DNA of 64,000 bases from Bacillus altitudinis 41KF2b (GTDB lineage: Bacteria > Bacillota > Bacilli > Bacillales > Bacillaceae), in the NCBI RefSeq assembly GCF_000691145.1, contig NZ_ASJC01000006.1, positions 1 to 64,000 on the forward strand. Direction: 5' to 3'. Positions within the stretch are counted from its first letter, which is position 1; the number at the start of each line of letters is the position of its first letter. The notes below the pieces were generated by a model. That model saw nothing but the letters and a program-made list of their open reading frames with translations, was not told the DNA's origin and did no database searches. Positions 24,508 through 32,802 of the stretch are shown one piece after another. Both the position numbers and the translations under genes were made by a program.

Positions 24508-24945
24508 TCAAGGGCTTTTTGGATCGTAATCGGGACTCCATTTGCCATTAGCATGACCAGCTGCATTCTTCTTAGCACCTATCGAAACAGGCGGATATCC
24601 TATTCCCAAGAATGTTTTTTCAACTGCCAAATTGTATAGGAGTTGTACTCCTTTATAATTTTTCTTAATTGTATAATAGTGGCCATCTGAAACATCTTTT
24701 CCTTTAGATCTGGCCCAGGCTACATAAGAAGTATTATTCTTTTCACTGTTCATATAATACCAAGATTTAGTAAATTTTGTTCTAGATGTTGTCTCATCAT
24801 ATGGATTTCCTTTTAGAAATCTAAAATTATAATTAGTATCTTTATAGTTGCCACTTGGTTCTCCTGCATAGACATGCACAATTCCTATAGTAGAAAAGGT
24901 TACTCCTAGAATTAAAGTTAGGCTAATGATTATTTTGTTTTTCAA
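24508..24945 (-). CDS. Secreted DUF2712-like protein, 145 aa (possible antimicrobial peptide precursor)
   Basis: A Sec signal peptide (NKIIISLTLILGVTFSTIG, cleavage near VYAG) precedes a mature domain of about 117 residues rich in Lys, Tyr and Asn. Features include TSYVAWARSKG, GHYYTIKKNYKGVQLLYNLA and a C-terminal HANGKWSPDYD. The pattern recalls the DUF2712 family of small secreted proteins encoded next to ABC transporters (as in the B. subtilis yyb region), some of which are suspected bacteriocins. I have no motif that proves activity. TTG start at 24945 behind GAGGTGAAG, right after the lipoprotein gene. Confidence 0.6.
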   Translation of the reverse strand: MKNKIIISLTLILGVTFSTIGIVHVYAGEPSGNYKDTNYNFRFLKGNPYDETTSRTKFTKSWYYMNSEKNNTSYVAWARSKGKDVSDGHYYTIKKNYKGVQLLYNLAVEKTFLGIGYPPVSIGAKKNAAGHANGKWSPDYDPKSP

Positions 24946-24956
24946 CTGTCTTCACC

Positions 24957-25532
24957 TCATTGTTTACTTACAATTAAGTATTTATCTGCGACACCTATGC
25001 AATTATTATCTTTATTTAGCCAAATCATTCTTAATGCTATTTCTGCTTTCTGACCTTTGAATGTTGGTAAATTAATTAAATAATCGTGATCTACATCTGA
25101 TCTATCATAAGGTTGTTCCCATTGATGAGTAACTCCTCTATCATCTTTCAATTTTCCCAAGATTTTTGATGGGGGAGGTTCTTTTTGACTAAAGGTCATC
25201 GCTAATTCATAATTTTTAGGAAGTGGTCCAACTTCAATGTCCTCTCCTTTGAAAACATTTTCAATTGCCACATCATTATTCTTTATCTGACCTTGATAAT
25301 AATGATCCTCTTTCAACTTTTCCCAAAATATAACTTTAAAAAGACTTTGCTTTTGTTCGGTATCAAAATAGAATATTTTAGAATCATCCTTTGTGCTATT
25401 ATCCAAATCTTCTATACTTACAGAAGGATCTGGAGCTTTGTCTTTTATGGTGTTATTGAAATTATTTGATTGACAAGCACTAATCAAAGATATCATTATT
25501 AAAATTAAAAAAAATGTAAATAAATTTTTCAC
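24957..25532 (-). CDS. Lipoprotein of the peptide/ABC cluster
   Basis: A 191-aa lipoprotein with lipobox LISAC after a hydrophobic stretch (FFLILIMISLISACQSNN), then a beta-rich domain (IALRMIWLNKDNNCIGVADK). The GTG at 25532 is chosen because GGGG lies 6 nt upstream and the signal peptide then has normal length. It is the first gene of the minus-strand operon. In bacteriocin systems such lipoproteins are often immunity proteins that trap the peptide at the cell surface; here this is inference. Confidence 0.65.
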   Translation of the reverse strand: MKNLFTFFLILIMISLISACQSNNFNNTIKDKAPDPSVSIEDLDNSTKDDSKIFYFDTEQKQSLFKVIFWEKLKEDHYYQGQIKNNDVAIENVFKGEDIEVGPLPKNYELAMTFSQKEPPPSKILGKLKDDRGVTHQWEQPYDRSDVDHDYLINLPTFKGQKAEIALRMIWLNKDNNCIGVADKYLIVSKQ

Positions 25533-25558
25533 TATTTTCCCCACTAAAACCATAATTT

Positions 25559-25650
25559 GTACCGGTACGTGAGAATTATACAATAAAATAAAGAAAAATA
25601 CACCTTTTTTTGTATTTTTTTATTTAAAATGCTATGTTATGCTATGTTCT
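25559..25650. promoter_or_regulatory. Divergent control region of the peptide/ABC cluster
   Basis: GTACCGGTAC (25559-25568) is a perfect 10-bp palindrome just upstream of the lipoprotein gene. A minus-strand TATAAT lies next to it. On the other side ATGCTATGTT occurs twice in tandem (25629-25648), a 10-bp period like that upstream of the leaderless bacteriocin. Both are candidate regulator sites; no cognate regulator is encoded nearby. Confidence 0.4.
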
Positions 25651-25679
25651 AGTTAGTTGATAAGAGAGGGCTTTTTTAC

Positions 25680-26513
25680 ATGATTGGTTTATTATTACTT
25701 TTTAAAAGAGATATGATTCTTGGGTTTCATAGAACTACAAAAACTTTTATCATTATATCTATTCTAGGGTTGTTTAATTTCCTATACTACCTTTATTTTC
25801 TGCATATTAGTTTAACTAAAAGTAATGTTGCATTTTGGGATGTTATTGGTAAAACCTTTGCAGGTGTTCCCTTTGAACTTGTCGAACAACAAACAATTGA
25901 ATTTCCTTTTGGATGGATTATATTTCAATTAAGTGGTGCAATATTGGTCAATACTTTTATAAAAGAAGATCTATTTGCCCATAGTGCCTTTATTAGAGTT
26001 AGAACAAAGTCAATATTTAAAATGTGGGTAAGCAAACTATTATTTTGTTGTGCCGCAATATTTATCTTCTACATATTAATATTGTCCCTTACCTGGTTTG
26101 TTTGGAAATTGAGTGGGGGGACAGTAAATAACTTGACAGATTACGGCGAAAGTATTTTAAGATATTCGTCCTTTCAATTCTCTTATAGTCAAATTATTGT
26201 TTATTCAATTCTCTTAAATATAGCTGGCACATTTCTTTTTACTTTTATCTTTGCTTTTTTAACATTAATTTTTAAAACAATTTATAGTTTCATAATTTGT
26301 ATCTGTATTTTATTTCTTTCCATTTTCTCAGATAATCCAATGCTACTTGGGAATGAATTTATGCTGATTAGGCATCCTATGTTTGGTTTACCTCCAGTTG
26401 TCTCAATTATTATGACACTAATTATAGTTCCTATTCTCTGTATTGTTTTTTCGATAGGTGGGGGAATTTATCTATCTAAGTATGATTTAATAAGTGATAT
26501 GGAAAAGGAATGA
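25680..26513 (+). CDS. ABC-2 type membrane protein, divergent to the peptide/ABC operon
   Basis: A 277-aa protein with about six hydrophobic helices and a first extracellular loop (GVPFELVEQQTIEFPFGW). It resembles the membrane subunits of the facing operon in size and layout, but is transcribed away from it and has no ATPase partner of its own. It may share the ATPase at 22113. AT-rich like its neighbours, so it is probably part of the same acquired cluster. Confidence 0.62.
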   Translation: MIGLLLLFKRDMILGFHRTTKTFIIISILGLFNFLYYLYFLHISLTKSNVAFWDVIGKTFAGVPFELVEQQTIEFPFGWIIFQLSGAILVNTFIKEDLFAHSAFIRVRTKSIFKMWVSKLLFCCAAIFIFYILILSLTWFVWKLSGGTVNNLTDYGESILRYSSFQFSYSQIIVYSILLNIAGTFLFTFIFAFLTLIFKTIYSFIICICILFLSIFSDNPMLLGNEFMLIRHPMFGLPPVVSIIMTLIIVPILCIVFSIGGGIYLSKYDLISDMEKE

Positions 26514-26593
26514 GATTTTATAACCCTATAGTATCCTGTAGATTTTGAAATCTAAATTTACCCGATCTTTGGAAGAATAAAGTACTTAAAATT

Positions 26594-26634
26594 GAGGAAC
26601 TGTTGTGATATTTATATCAATAGTTCTTCTTTTT
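26594..26634 (+). terminator. Probable terminator
   Basis: GAGGAACTGTTG pairs imperfectly with CAATAGTTCTTC, followed by TTTTT. Confidence 0.55.
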
Positions 26635-26650
26635 AATACCATCATCATGT

Positions 26651-26679
26651 TTGACTAAATACCTATCAGGGTATACTAT
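26651..26679 (+). promoter_or_regulatory. yrkD promoter with overlapping CsoR-type operator
   Basis: TTGACT (26651-26656) and TACTAT (26674-26679) are 17 bp apart. The spacer holds the pseudo-palindrome ATACCTATCAGGGTAT (26659-26674), which resembles CsoR/CstR-family operators. Confidence 0.72.
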
Positions 26680-26713
26680 CTGATCATAGGGAAAAGAGAA
26701 AGGAGTGTTAAAC

Positions 26714-26974
26714 GTGGAATATAATCAGCAGATGAAGAATCGTCTTCGCCGGATTGAAGGGCAGATTAAAGGGGTTCTTGCGATGATGGAGCAGGGAAAG
26801 GATTGCCGTGAGGTGGTAACACAGCTATCTGCATCACGCAATGCCATTGATCGTGCAATGGGTGTGATTGTGAGTACAAACCTTGAACAATGTGTCCGTG
26901 AAAGTCTTGAGCAGGGCAAGGATACAGAGGGGCTTGTCAAAGAAGCGGTTGAACTCTTGGTGAAAAGCCGGTAA
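26714..26974 (+). CDS. yrkD: CsoR/CstR family repressor (YrkD-like, persulfide sensor)
   Basis: An 86-aa all-helical DUF156 protein: MKNRLRRIEGQIKGVLAMME, then CREVVTQLSASRNAID and VSTNLEQCVRESLEQG. The two cysteines at the CsoR positions are present, while the histidine needed for copper binding in CsoR is replaced (Asn in STNLEQC), as in the sulfur-sensing CstR group. With its neighbours this points to a reactive-sulfur sensor. GTG 26714 is preferred because AAGGAG at 26700-26705 is properly spaced for it. It probably represses its own promoter and the sites upstream of yrkE and yrkF. Confidence 0.87.
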   Translation: MEYNQQMKNRLRRIEGQIKGVLAMMEQGKDCREVVTQLSASRNAIDRAMGVIVSTNLEQCVRESLEQGKDTEGLVKEAVELLVKSR

Positions 26975-26996
26975 GAAATTCCTCAGCCTTTGGAGG

Positions 26997-27079
26997 TTGA
27001 CGAATTTTTTTACTTGTTATAATATACCCTTACCGGTATGTGTATATATTTTTTGTTTTCGATATACCCCCACGGGTAA
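26997..27079 (+). promoter_or_regulatory. yrkE promoter with two CsoR-type operator sites
   Basis: A TTGACG box (26997-27002) is followed by overlapping -10 candidates TATAAT and TAATAT (27018-27025). Two operator-like sites follow: ATACCCTTACCGGTAT (27024-27039) and ATACCCCCACGGGTAA (27064-27079), 40 bp apart. The second ends just before the RBS AAGGAGG. Confidence 0.7.
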
Positions 27080-27099
27080 TATATATAAGGAGGATCATG

Positions 27100-27582
27100 A
27101 TGGAGGAACAGAAAAAACGAACGACGATTGTTTTATTTAGTGGAGATTATGATAAAGCGATGGCCGCTTATATTATTGCAAATGGCGCAGCAGCTTATGA
27201 TCACGAGGTGACGATTTTTCATACTTTTTGGGGGCTGAATGCCTTGCGTCAGGAAGAGATGGTGCCACTGAAGAAGGGATTTTTAGAAAAAATGTTTGGC
27301 AAAATGATGCCGCGTGGCGCTGATCGAATGGGGCTGTCAAAGATGAATTTTGCAGGAATGGGACCGAAGATGATCAAGCATGTGATCAATAAACACAATG
27401 CCATGACCCTGCCGCAGCTCATTGATATGGCGAAGGAACAAGAGATCAACCTCGTGGCATGTACGATGACGATGGATCTTTTAGGGCTGCAGGAGAATGA
27501 ATTACTAGCAGACATTCAATATGCCGGTGTGGCCGCGTATTTAGCAGAGGCAGAAATCGGGAATGTGAACTTATTTATCTAG
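27100..27582 (+). CDS. yrkE: DsrE/DsrF/DrsH-like sulfur-relay family protein YrkE
   Basis: A 160-aa protein starting MEEQKKRTTIVLFSGDYDKA, the first strand and loop of the DsrE fold, with HTFWGLNALRQ and LVACTMTMDLLGLQ (cysteine near the end). DsrE-like proteins carry or exchange persulfide sulfur. It matches B. subtilis YrkE in length. Start 27100 is chosen because AGGAGG is too close to the ATG at 27097. First gene of the sulfur operon after its own promoter. Confidence 0.85.
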   Translation: MEEQKKRTTIVLFSGDYDKAMAAYIIANGAAAYDHEVTIFHTFWGLNALRQEEMVPLKKGFLEKMFGKMMPRGADRMGLSKMNFAGMGPKMIKHVINKHNAMTLPQLIDMAKEQEINLVACTMTMDLLGLQENELLADIQYAGVAAYLAEAEIGNVNLFI

Positions 27583-27596
27583 GGAGGTGTCCATAC

Positions 27597-27953
27597 ATGA
27601 TTCAAATGCTTTTGCTCATCATGGTGATCGCTTTGCTTGTGAGCCGTTTTCTTCCCGTACGGGGTGTGAAACAAATGGACGCAGCTCATCTGAAACCTAA
27701 ATTGCATAGTCGGCATCAACAGCTGATAGACGTGCGATCACCTTTAGAATTTCAAACAAATCATATAAAAGGCTTTCAAAATATCCCCTTACCACAGTTA
27801 AGGAATCGAGCGCATGAGCTTGAGAAAGACAAAGAAGTGTATGTGATCTGCCAAAGCGGGATGAGAAGTATGCAGGCGGCTAAATTGTTAAAAAAACAGG
27901 GATTTACCCACATTACGAATATCAAGGGTGGCATGAATGCTTGGCGATTATAG
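27597..27953 (+). CDS. Membrane-anchored rhodanese (single domain)
   Basis: A 118-aa protein with an N-terminal hydrophobic helix (MIQMLLLIMVIALLVS) and one rhodanese domain: LIDVRSPLEFQTNHIKGFQN and the active-site loop ICQSGMRSMQAA with catalytic Cys. It transfers sulfane sulfur, probably at the inner membrane face. It lies 14 nt after yrkE, in the same operon. Confidence 0.87.
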   Translation: MIQMLLLIMVIALLVSRFLPVRGVKQMDAAHLKPKLHSRHQQLIDVRSPLEFQTNHIKGFQNIPLPQLRNRAHELEKDKEVYVICQSGMRSMQAAKLLKKQGFTHITNIKGGMNAWRL

Positions 27954-27973
27954 GTATAAATAGGCTTTATAAT

Positions 27974-27989
27974 ATACCCCCACCCCTAT
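27974..27989 (+). promoter_or_regulatory. CsoR-type operator-like site upstream of yrkF
   Basis: ATACCCCCACCCCTAT lies 17 nt before yrkF, preceded by TATAAT (27968-27973). It resembles the sites at 26659, 27024 and 27064, though its right half is poorer. Confidence 0.55.
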
Positions 27990-28006
27990 AAAAAGGAGGA
28001 AAAACA

Positions 28007-28564
28007 ATGCAGCAACCAACAGCAATTCTAGATGCAAAAGGATTGGCATGCCCAATGCCCATTGTCAAAACGAAAAAACAAATGAATGAGCTCTTGCCAG
28101 GAGATGTGCTTGAAGTGCAAGCAACTGACAAAGGGTCTACAGCGGATTTAGCAGCTTGGTCAAAAAGCGCCGGTCATGAATTTTTAGGCACAAAAGTAGA
28201 AGGACAGGTGCTTCATCATTTGATTCGTAAAGGCGGAGCGAAACAGGAGGAGCAGTCAATGATTTCGGAAATGTCGTTGAACATGTTTCAACAGAAGGTA
28301 AAAGAAGATCAGTCATTGTTTATTTTAGATGTACGAGAGCCGGATGAATATGAAGCGGGTCATATTCCAGGAGCTGTTCACATCCCTCTTGGCGAGGTGG
28401 AACAACGTGCTGAAGAATTGAACCGAGAGACGCTCATTTACCTCATCTGTCATTCAGGCAGAAGAAGTGAATTAGCCGCACAAAAGTTAAAAGAAAAAGG
28501 ATTTCATCAATTGATCAATGTAGTGCCAGGCATGAACAGCTGGACAGGAGAGATTGAAAAATAG
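28007..28564 (+). CDS. yrkF: TusA-rhodanese fusion protein YrkF
   Basis: Residues 1-75 form a TusA-like domain with [19 protein letters not shown], the Cys-Pro-Met-Pro sulfur-carrier motif. Residues 90-185 form a rhodanese domain with LDVREPDEYEAGHIPGA and catalytic loop ICHSGRRSELAA. The fusion hands sulfur from rhodanese to carrier within one chain, like S. aureus CstA in role. Length (185 aa) equals that of B. subtilis YrkF. AAGGAGG RBS. Confidence 0.9.
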   Translation: MQQPTAILDAKGLACPMPIVKTKKQMNELLPGDVLEVQATDKGSTADLAAWSKSAGHEFLGTKVEGQVLHHLIRKGGAKQEEQSMISEMSLNMFQQKVKEDQSLFILDVREPDEYEAGHIPGAVHIPLGEVEQRAEELNRETLIYLICHSGRRSELAAQKLKEKGFHQLINVVPGMNSWTGEIEK

Positions 28565-28579
28565 GAGCTGAATGAACCA

Positions 28580-29707
28580 ATGACTGTAAAAGCAATGACA
28601 GCAGAACAGTTAACAAAAAAGATCATCAACAAAGAGCCGATCTTTTTGTTGGATGTACGAAACGAATCAGATGTGCAGGACTGGAAAATTGAAGGGAAAG
28701 CCGTTGAATATTTAAATGTGCCTTACTTTGAGCTTCTTGATGGCGTAGAGGATATGGTGGAGAACATACCGGATGACCTAGATGTACTGGTCGTTTGTGC
28801 GAAAGAAGGCTCCTCTATTATGGTGGCAGAGATGCTGTCAGAGGCAGGCAGAACGGTCCATTATTTGCAAGGCGGCATGAAGGCATGGAGTGAGCATTTA
28901 GAGCCAGTGAAGATCGGTGATTTAACTGGCGGAGGAGAGTTGTACCAATTTGTGCGAATGGGCAAGGGGTGCTTGTCGTATATGATCATGTCGAATGGGG
29001 AAGCTGCGATTATTGATGCGGCTAGAATGACGGAGGTCTATACGCAATTTGCTATAAAACATCAAGTCACAGTGACGCATGTGTTTGATACGCACCTTCA
29101 TGCGGACCATATATCTGGCGGGAAAAAGCTGTCTGAACTGACTGGTGCTATCTATTGGCTACCGCCAAAAGACGCCGAAGAGGTGACATTTGATTACAAT
29201 CACCTTGAAGAAGGACAGCGTGTGACGATTGGAGCGACGGAGATTGATATTCATGCCCTTTATTCACCGGGCCATACGATTGGTTCGACCTCTTTTATCG
29301 TAGACGGCCGTTACCTCCTTTCAGGTGATATTTTGTTCATTGATTCGATCGGAAGACCTGATCTAGCCGGTATGGCGGAGGACTGGGTAGGTGATTTGAG
29401 AGAAACCCTTTATACACGATATAAGGCGCTTTCGGCAGAATTGATTGTGCTGCCTGCACATTTTATGATCGTGGATGAGCTTAATGAAGACGGGAGCGTT
29501 TGGAAGGAGCTAGGCGCTTTGTTTGAAGAAAATCACGGGCTGAACATTGAAGATGAAGACGTATTTAGACAAATGGTCACGCAGGATCTCCCTGCACAGC
29601 CAAACGCTTATCAAGACATTCGGTCTACGAATATGGGGAAGCTGCATCCAGACGAGGAAGCGCAGCGAGACATGGAAATTGGTCCAAACCGTTGTGCGAT
29701 TCGATAA
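28580..29707 (+). CDS. yrkH: Rhodanese-metallo-beta-lactamase protein YrkH (persulfide dioxygenase family)
   Basis: A 375-aa fusion. The N-terminal rhodanese-like domain ([30 protein letters not shown]) is followed by a metallo-beta-lactamase fold with [24 protein letters not shown] and [18 protein letters not shown]. This resembles CstB and ETHE1-type persulfide dioxygenases, which oxidise protein or low-molecular persulfides to sulfite or thiosulfate using iron and oxygen. Domain order differs from CstB (rhodanese last). Within the operon it would clear persulfides, with sulfite leaving through the exporter encoded by yrkJ. Confidence 0.87.
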   Translation: MTVKAMTAEQLTKKIINKEPIFLLDVRNESDVQDWKIEGKAVEYLNVPYFELLDGVEDMVENIPDDLDVLVVCAKEGSSIMVAEMLSEAGRTVHYLQGGMKAWSEHLEPVKIGDLTGGGELYQFVRMGKGCLSYMIMSNGEAAIIDAARMTEVYTQFAIKHQVTVTHVFDTHLHADHISGGKKLSELTGAIYWLPPKDAEEVTFDYNHLEEGQRVTIGATEIDIHALYSPGHTIGSTSFIVDGRYLLSGDILFIDSIGRPDLAGMAEDWVGDLRETLYTRYKALSAELIVLPAHFMIVDELNEDGSVWKELGALFEENHGLNIEDEDVFRQMVTQDLPAQPNAYQDIRSTNMGKLHPDEEAQRDMEIGPNRCAIR

Positions 29708-29741
29708 TGTTCAATAAAATAAAGAAGCGAGGGATGATCAG

Positions 29742-29972
29742 ATGACATCAGATCACATTTTAGACGTAACCGGGCTTGCATGCCCGATGCCAATTATTCG
29801 GACGAAGAAAAAAATGAATGACTTGGCTGAAGGCCAAGTATTAGAAATACATGCAACAGATAAAGGAGCCAAAGCTGATTTGGCCGCATGGGCTAAGTCA
29901 AGCGGACATGAATTGATCACGCAGACGGATGAAGGGCATGTGCTGAAGTTCTGGGTGAGAAAAGGGTCCTAA
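29742..29972 (+). CDS. yrkI: TusA-like sulfur carrier YrkI
   Basis: A 76-aa single-domain TusA homologue with [19 protein letters not shown]. The Cys-Pro-Met-Pro cysteine carries sulfur as a persulfide. It is close to the N-terminal domain of YrkF in sequence, pointing to duplication. It lies between yrkH and yrkJ in the operon. Confidence 0.9.
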   Translation: MTSDHILDVTGLACPMPIIRTKKKMNDLAEGQVLEIHATDKGAKADLAAWAKSSGHELITQTDEGHVLKFWVRKGS

Positions 29973-30030
29973 AGGGGAGAGGGGTATCTATGAGGGAGCC
30001 CCTTTTCCTTTTGCAAAGGAGGAGACCAGC

Positions 30031-30807
30031 GTGGATTTTGCATTTTTCATTACTTTATTTATCATCGGATTTATTGGTTCCTTCTTATCAGGAATGGTTG
30101 GAATAGGAGGATCGGTGATCAACTATCCCATGCTGCTTTATATCCCGCCTCTAGTCGGAGTGATGGCATTATCGGCACACGAGGTTTCAGGGATTGGTGC
30201 TATTCAAGTCCTATTTTCGACACTCGGCGGTGTGCTGGCGTATCGAAAAAGCGGATTTTTACATCGACCATTGATTTTATATATGGGGAGCAGTATATTG
30301 GCAGGGAGTTTATTAGGCAGCTATTTATCACATTTCCTTCCAGAGAAAGGCATCAATGTAGTCTATGGTCTTCTTGCCATTGTCGCTGTCATTTTAATGC
30401 TTGTTCCGAAAAAAGGTCAGCGGGCAGAAGCGGATGGAGAGGCGACATTTCATAAAGGACTGGCGGCTGGTATTGCCTTTGTGATCGGAAGTGTATCGGG
30501 CGTATTAGGTGCAGGCGGTGCCTTTATTTTAGTGCCGGTGATGCTATCAATTCTCAAAATCCCTGTGCGGATGACGATTGCCTCGTCTCTGGCCATTACG
30601 TTTCTCTCTGCGATCGGCGCATCGGCTGGGAAAGTGCTGACTGGTCAAGTCATGTTCATGCCTGCGCTTGTCTTAATGGTAGCCAGTTTGATGGCTGCGC
30701 CGATTGGGGCGAAAATTGGTCAGAAAATCAATGCCGTTTATTTGCAGTGGGCGCTTGCCGTGATGATTACAGCCACAGCGATCAAAATCTGGGTGGATTT
30801 ATTATAA
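30031..30807 (+). CDS. yrkJ: TauE/SafE family anion exporter YrkJ
   Basis: A 258-aa membrane protein with eight hydrophobic segments and the repeated TauE/SafE glycine-rich motifs [17 protein letters not shown] and [17 protein letters not shown]. The family exports sulfite or sulfur-containing organic anions. As last gene of the sulfur operon it probably removes sulfite made by YrkH. GTG start at 30031 behind AAAGGAGG. Confidence 0.9.
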   Translation: MDFAFFITLFIIGFIGSFLSGMVGIGGSVINYPMLLYIPPLVGVMALSAHEVSGIGAIQVLFSTLGGVLAYRKSGFLHRPLILYMGSSILAGSLLGSYLSHFLPEKGINVVYGLLAIVAVILMLVPKKGQRAEADGEATFHKGLAAGIAFVIGSVSGVLGAGGAFILVPVMLSILKIPVRMTIASSLAITFLSAIGASAGKVLTGQVMFMPALVLMVASLMAAPIGAKIGQKINAVYLQWALAVMITATAIKIWVDLL

Positions 30808-30808
30808 G

Positions 30809-30863
30809 AAAAAGACCAACAACTGAGAGCAAGGGCTCTTTTCCATGTGTTGGTCTTTTTTAT
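30809..30863. terminator. Bidirectional terminator at the end of the yrk operon
   Basis: AAAAAGACCAACA pairs with TGTTGGTCTTTTT around a small inner hairpin. It serves yrkJ and the convergent small gene. Confidence 0.85.
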
Positions 30864-31036
30864 TTTATGTCATCGTGCTCGATATACGTTTCAAGTGCAG
30901 GGTGGTACTCTTTTTGATAATGAAGATTGGGGCATGTTTTCACGACTTTGCCTTGCAAGGCATTGGACTTCGAGACATCTAATGCTGTTTTACATTTTGG
31001 ACAACGTTCGTTAAATATTGAGAGCCAGCGCTTCAT
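30860..31036 (-). CDS. Small zinc-ribbon-like protein, 58 aa
   Basis: The peptide starts MKRWLSIFNERCPKCKTALD, with one CPKC pair and a third cysteine in VKTCPNLHY, where a following His may complete a metal site. A strong RBS (GGAGTGGTGA) precedes the ATG. It ends at the yrk terminator, convergent to yrkJ. The family is unknown to me. The metal-site pattern suggests a zinc-bound adaptor or nucleic-acid-binding mini-protein, which is inference. Confidence 0.68.
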   Translation of the reverse strand: MKRWLSIFNERCPKCKTALDVSKSNALQGKVVKTCPNLHYQKEYHPALETYIEHDDIK

Positions 31037-31133
31037 AGATCACCACTCCAGTTAAAGTCTTAAAAACCGATTATATTAATATGAATTATAGGGGATTGTG
31101 TGAATGAGGTCAATGGATATTTGGCTCTTTTTA

Positions 31134-31163
31134 ACAAAAAAGAAGCATCGTATAAGATGCTTC
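31134..31163 (-). terminator. Minus-strand terminator beyond the proS-side repeat
   Basis: GAAGCATC and GATGCTTC form a perfect 8-bp stem with a 6-nt loop, followed on the minus strand by TTTTTTG. It overlaps the left end of the dispersed repeat. Confidence 0.75.
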
Positions 31164-31336
31164 AGCGTATAGACAAATCCTCGCATTCTTTGTCAGCCTT
31201 GCATGCTGGCGCTCATGATTTTTAATTTCGCTCCGCGCAAGTACTCGTCCTTCCTAGAGTCCGAAGGCTTTCCGTCACGCTGAAAAGAAGACAAAGGGCT
31301 AAAATAAAGTTCATTTTAGCCCTTTGTCAACAATTT
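31161..31336. repeat. Dispersed ~177-bp structured repeat, copy 1
   Basis: This segment is about 80 percent identical by eye to 37798-37975, in the same orientation. Both copies hold the same parts: end stem (TTCAGCGT with ACGCTGAA), a central GC-richer block including ACTCGTCCTTCCTAG, and a strong hairpin (ACAAAGGGCTAAAAT with its complement, 31290-31327). On the minus strand the hairpin is followed by a T-rich run, so it can end proS transcription. No protein is encoded. It may be a mobile mini-element or a structured RNA. Confidence 0.75.
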
Positions 31337-31345
31337 GAAGCATGA

Positions 31346-32779
31346 TTAGTAGGCTTTTGCCCAGAACACCATATCAGAAGCAGGTTTCCCGCAGCAGACA
31401 CATGTGTCAGAAACGGATTCTTGTTCAAACGGGATACAGCGTGATGTCGCCCCTGTTCTCTCTTTGATGTCGTTTTCACAGTCTTCATCGCCGCACCACA
31501 TGGCTTTGATCAACCTGTTTTCTTCGGCAAGAAGCTGCTCGATGTCTTCGATTGTGTGGGCGTTTGATGTTTTTTCATGTAATCGTTCTTTTGCTTTTTC
31601 GTACATCGTCTGTTGAATGTCTTCAAGCGTTGACGTGATTGTTTGTTCAAGTGCATCTAACGTGACGGCTTGCTTTTCACCTGTGTCTCGTCTTGCAAGC
31701 ATCACCTGGCCTTTTTCCATATCCTTTGGTCCTACTTCTACGCGTAATGGGATGCCCTGCATTTCGCATTCGTTGAATTTCCAGCCAGGCTGTTTATCAC
31801 TTGCATCGATGTCAGCGCGTGCGATGCGGGCGAGTCGATCCTTTAATTCATAGGCATGATCGAGGACACCTTCTTTATGGGAAGCAATTGGCACAACACG
31901 TACTTGGGTTGGCGCAATGTTTGGCGGCAGGACTAGTCCTCTGTCATCGCCATGCACCATGATCATAGCGCCAATAATTCTTGTGGTGAAGCCCCATGAT
32001 GTTTGCTGGACATGCTCTAGTTTTCCTTCGCGATTTAAAAATTCAATGCCAAACGCCTTGGCAAATCCGTTGCCGAAGAAGTGAGAAGTGGCGGTTTGCA
32101 GGGCTTTTCCATCATGCATCAAGCTTTCAACCGTATAGGTGAAGCGGGCGCCAGCGAATTTTTCTTTCTCTGTTTTCCTGCCTTTAATGACAGGGATCGC
32201 TAGAAGCTCTTCACAAATAGACGCATAGATATGGAGCATTCTTTCTGTTTCTTCAATCGCTTCTTGCTCAGTCTCGTGACAAGTGTGCCCTTCCTGCCAG
32301 AGGAATTCAAGGGTTCTAAGAAATGGACGTGTTGTCTTTTCCCAGCGGACGACATTGGCCCATTGGTTATATAGCTTTGGTAAATCACGATAGGAGTGAA
32401 TGATGTTTTTATAATGCTCGGCGAACAGCACCTCAGACGTTGGTCTGACGCAGAGTCTTTCTTGTAATTCCGAATCACCGCCATGTGTCACCCACGCCAC
32501 TTCAGGAGCAAAGCCTTCGATATGATCTTTTTCCTGCTGGAGAAGGCTTTCTGGGATAAAGAGCGGCATATAGACATTCTCGTGACCCGTTTCTTTGATT
32601 TGACGATCAAGTTCGTCGCGAATATTCTCCCAAATTTTAAAACCGTATGGCTGAATGATCATACTGCCTCTAACGCTTGAATAATCGACGAGACGCGCCT
32701 TTGTGACAACATCTGTATACCACTGGGCAAAGTCGTCTTCCATGCTTGTAATTTTCTCAACAAATTGTTTCTTTGACAT
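31346..32779 (-). CDS. proS: Prolyl-tRNA synthetase, archaeal/eukaryal-type (ProS type 3)
   Basis: A 477-aa class II synthetase that charges tRNA-Pro. Motifs include [35 protein letters not shown] and [17 protein letters not shown]. There is no editing insertion, and the C-terminal zinc-type domain has MWCGDEDCE and [13 protein letters not shown] ending AKAY. This is the short archaeal-like form, distinct from the about 570-aa bacterial ProS that B. subtilis uses, so the host probably has two. RBS AAAAGGAGG. A T-box leader directly upstream makes it inducible by uncharged tRNA-Pro. Confidence 0.93.
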   Translation of the reverse strand: MSKKQFVEKITSMEDDFAQWYTDVVTKARLVDYSSVRGSMIIQPYGFKIWENIRDELDRQIKETGHENVYMPLFIPESLLQQEKDHIEGFAPEVAWVTHGGDSELQERLCVRPTSEVLFAEHYKNIIHSYRDLPKLYNQWANVVRWEKTTRPFLRTLEFLWQEGHTCHETEQEAIEETERMLHIYASICEELLAIPVIKGRKTEKEKFAGARFTYTVESLMHDGKALQTATSHFFGNGFAKAFGIEFLNREGKLEHVQQTSWGFTTRIIGAMIMVHGDDRGLVLPPNIAPTQVRVVPIASHKEGVLDHAYELKDRLARIARADIDASDKQPGWKFNECEMQGIPLRVEVGPKDMEKGQVMLARRDTGEKQAVTLDALEQTITSTLEDIQQTMYEKAKERLHEKTSNAHTIEDIEQLLAEENRLIKAMWCGDEDCENDIKERTGATSRCIPFEQESVSDTCVCCGKPASDMVFWAKAY

Positions 32780-32802
32780 CGTCTTTTTCCTCCTTTTAAA
32801 AA

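Noticed and set aside
24508-24945. Identity as a classical lactococcin 972-type bacteriocin
   Set aside because: The mature domain lacks the Gly-Gly-x-Trp start and the histidine/serine-rich pattern of that family; DUF2712-like is a better, still tentative, fit.
31161-31336. Insertion sequence or protein-coding reading of the dispersed repeat
   Set aside because: Both copies have stops in all frames, no transposase is present and the pairing pattern points to a structured non-coding element.
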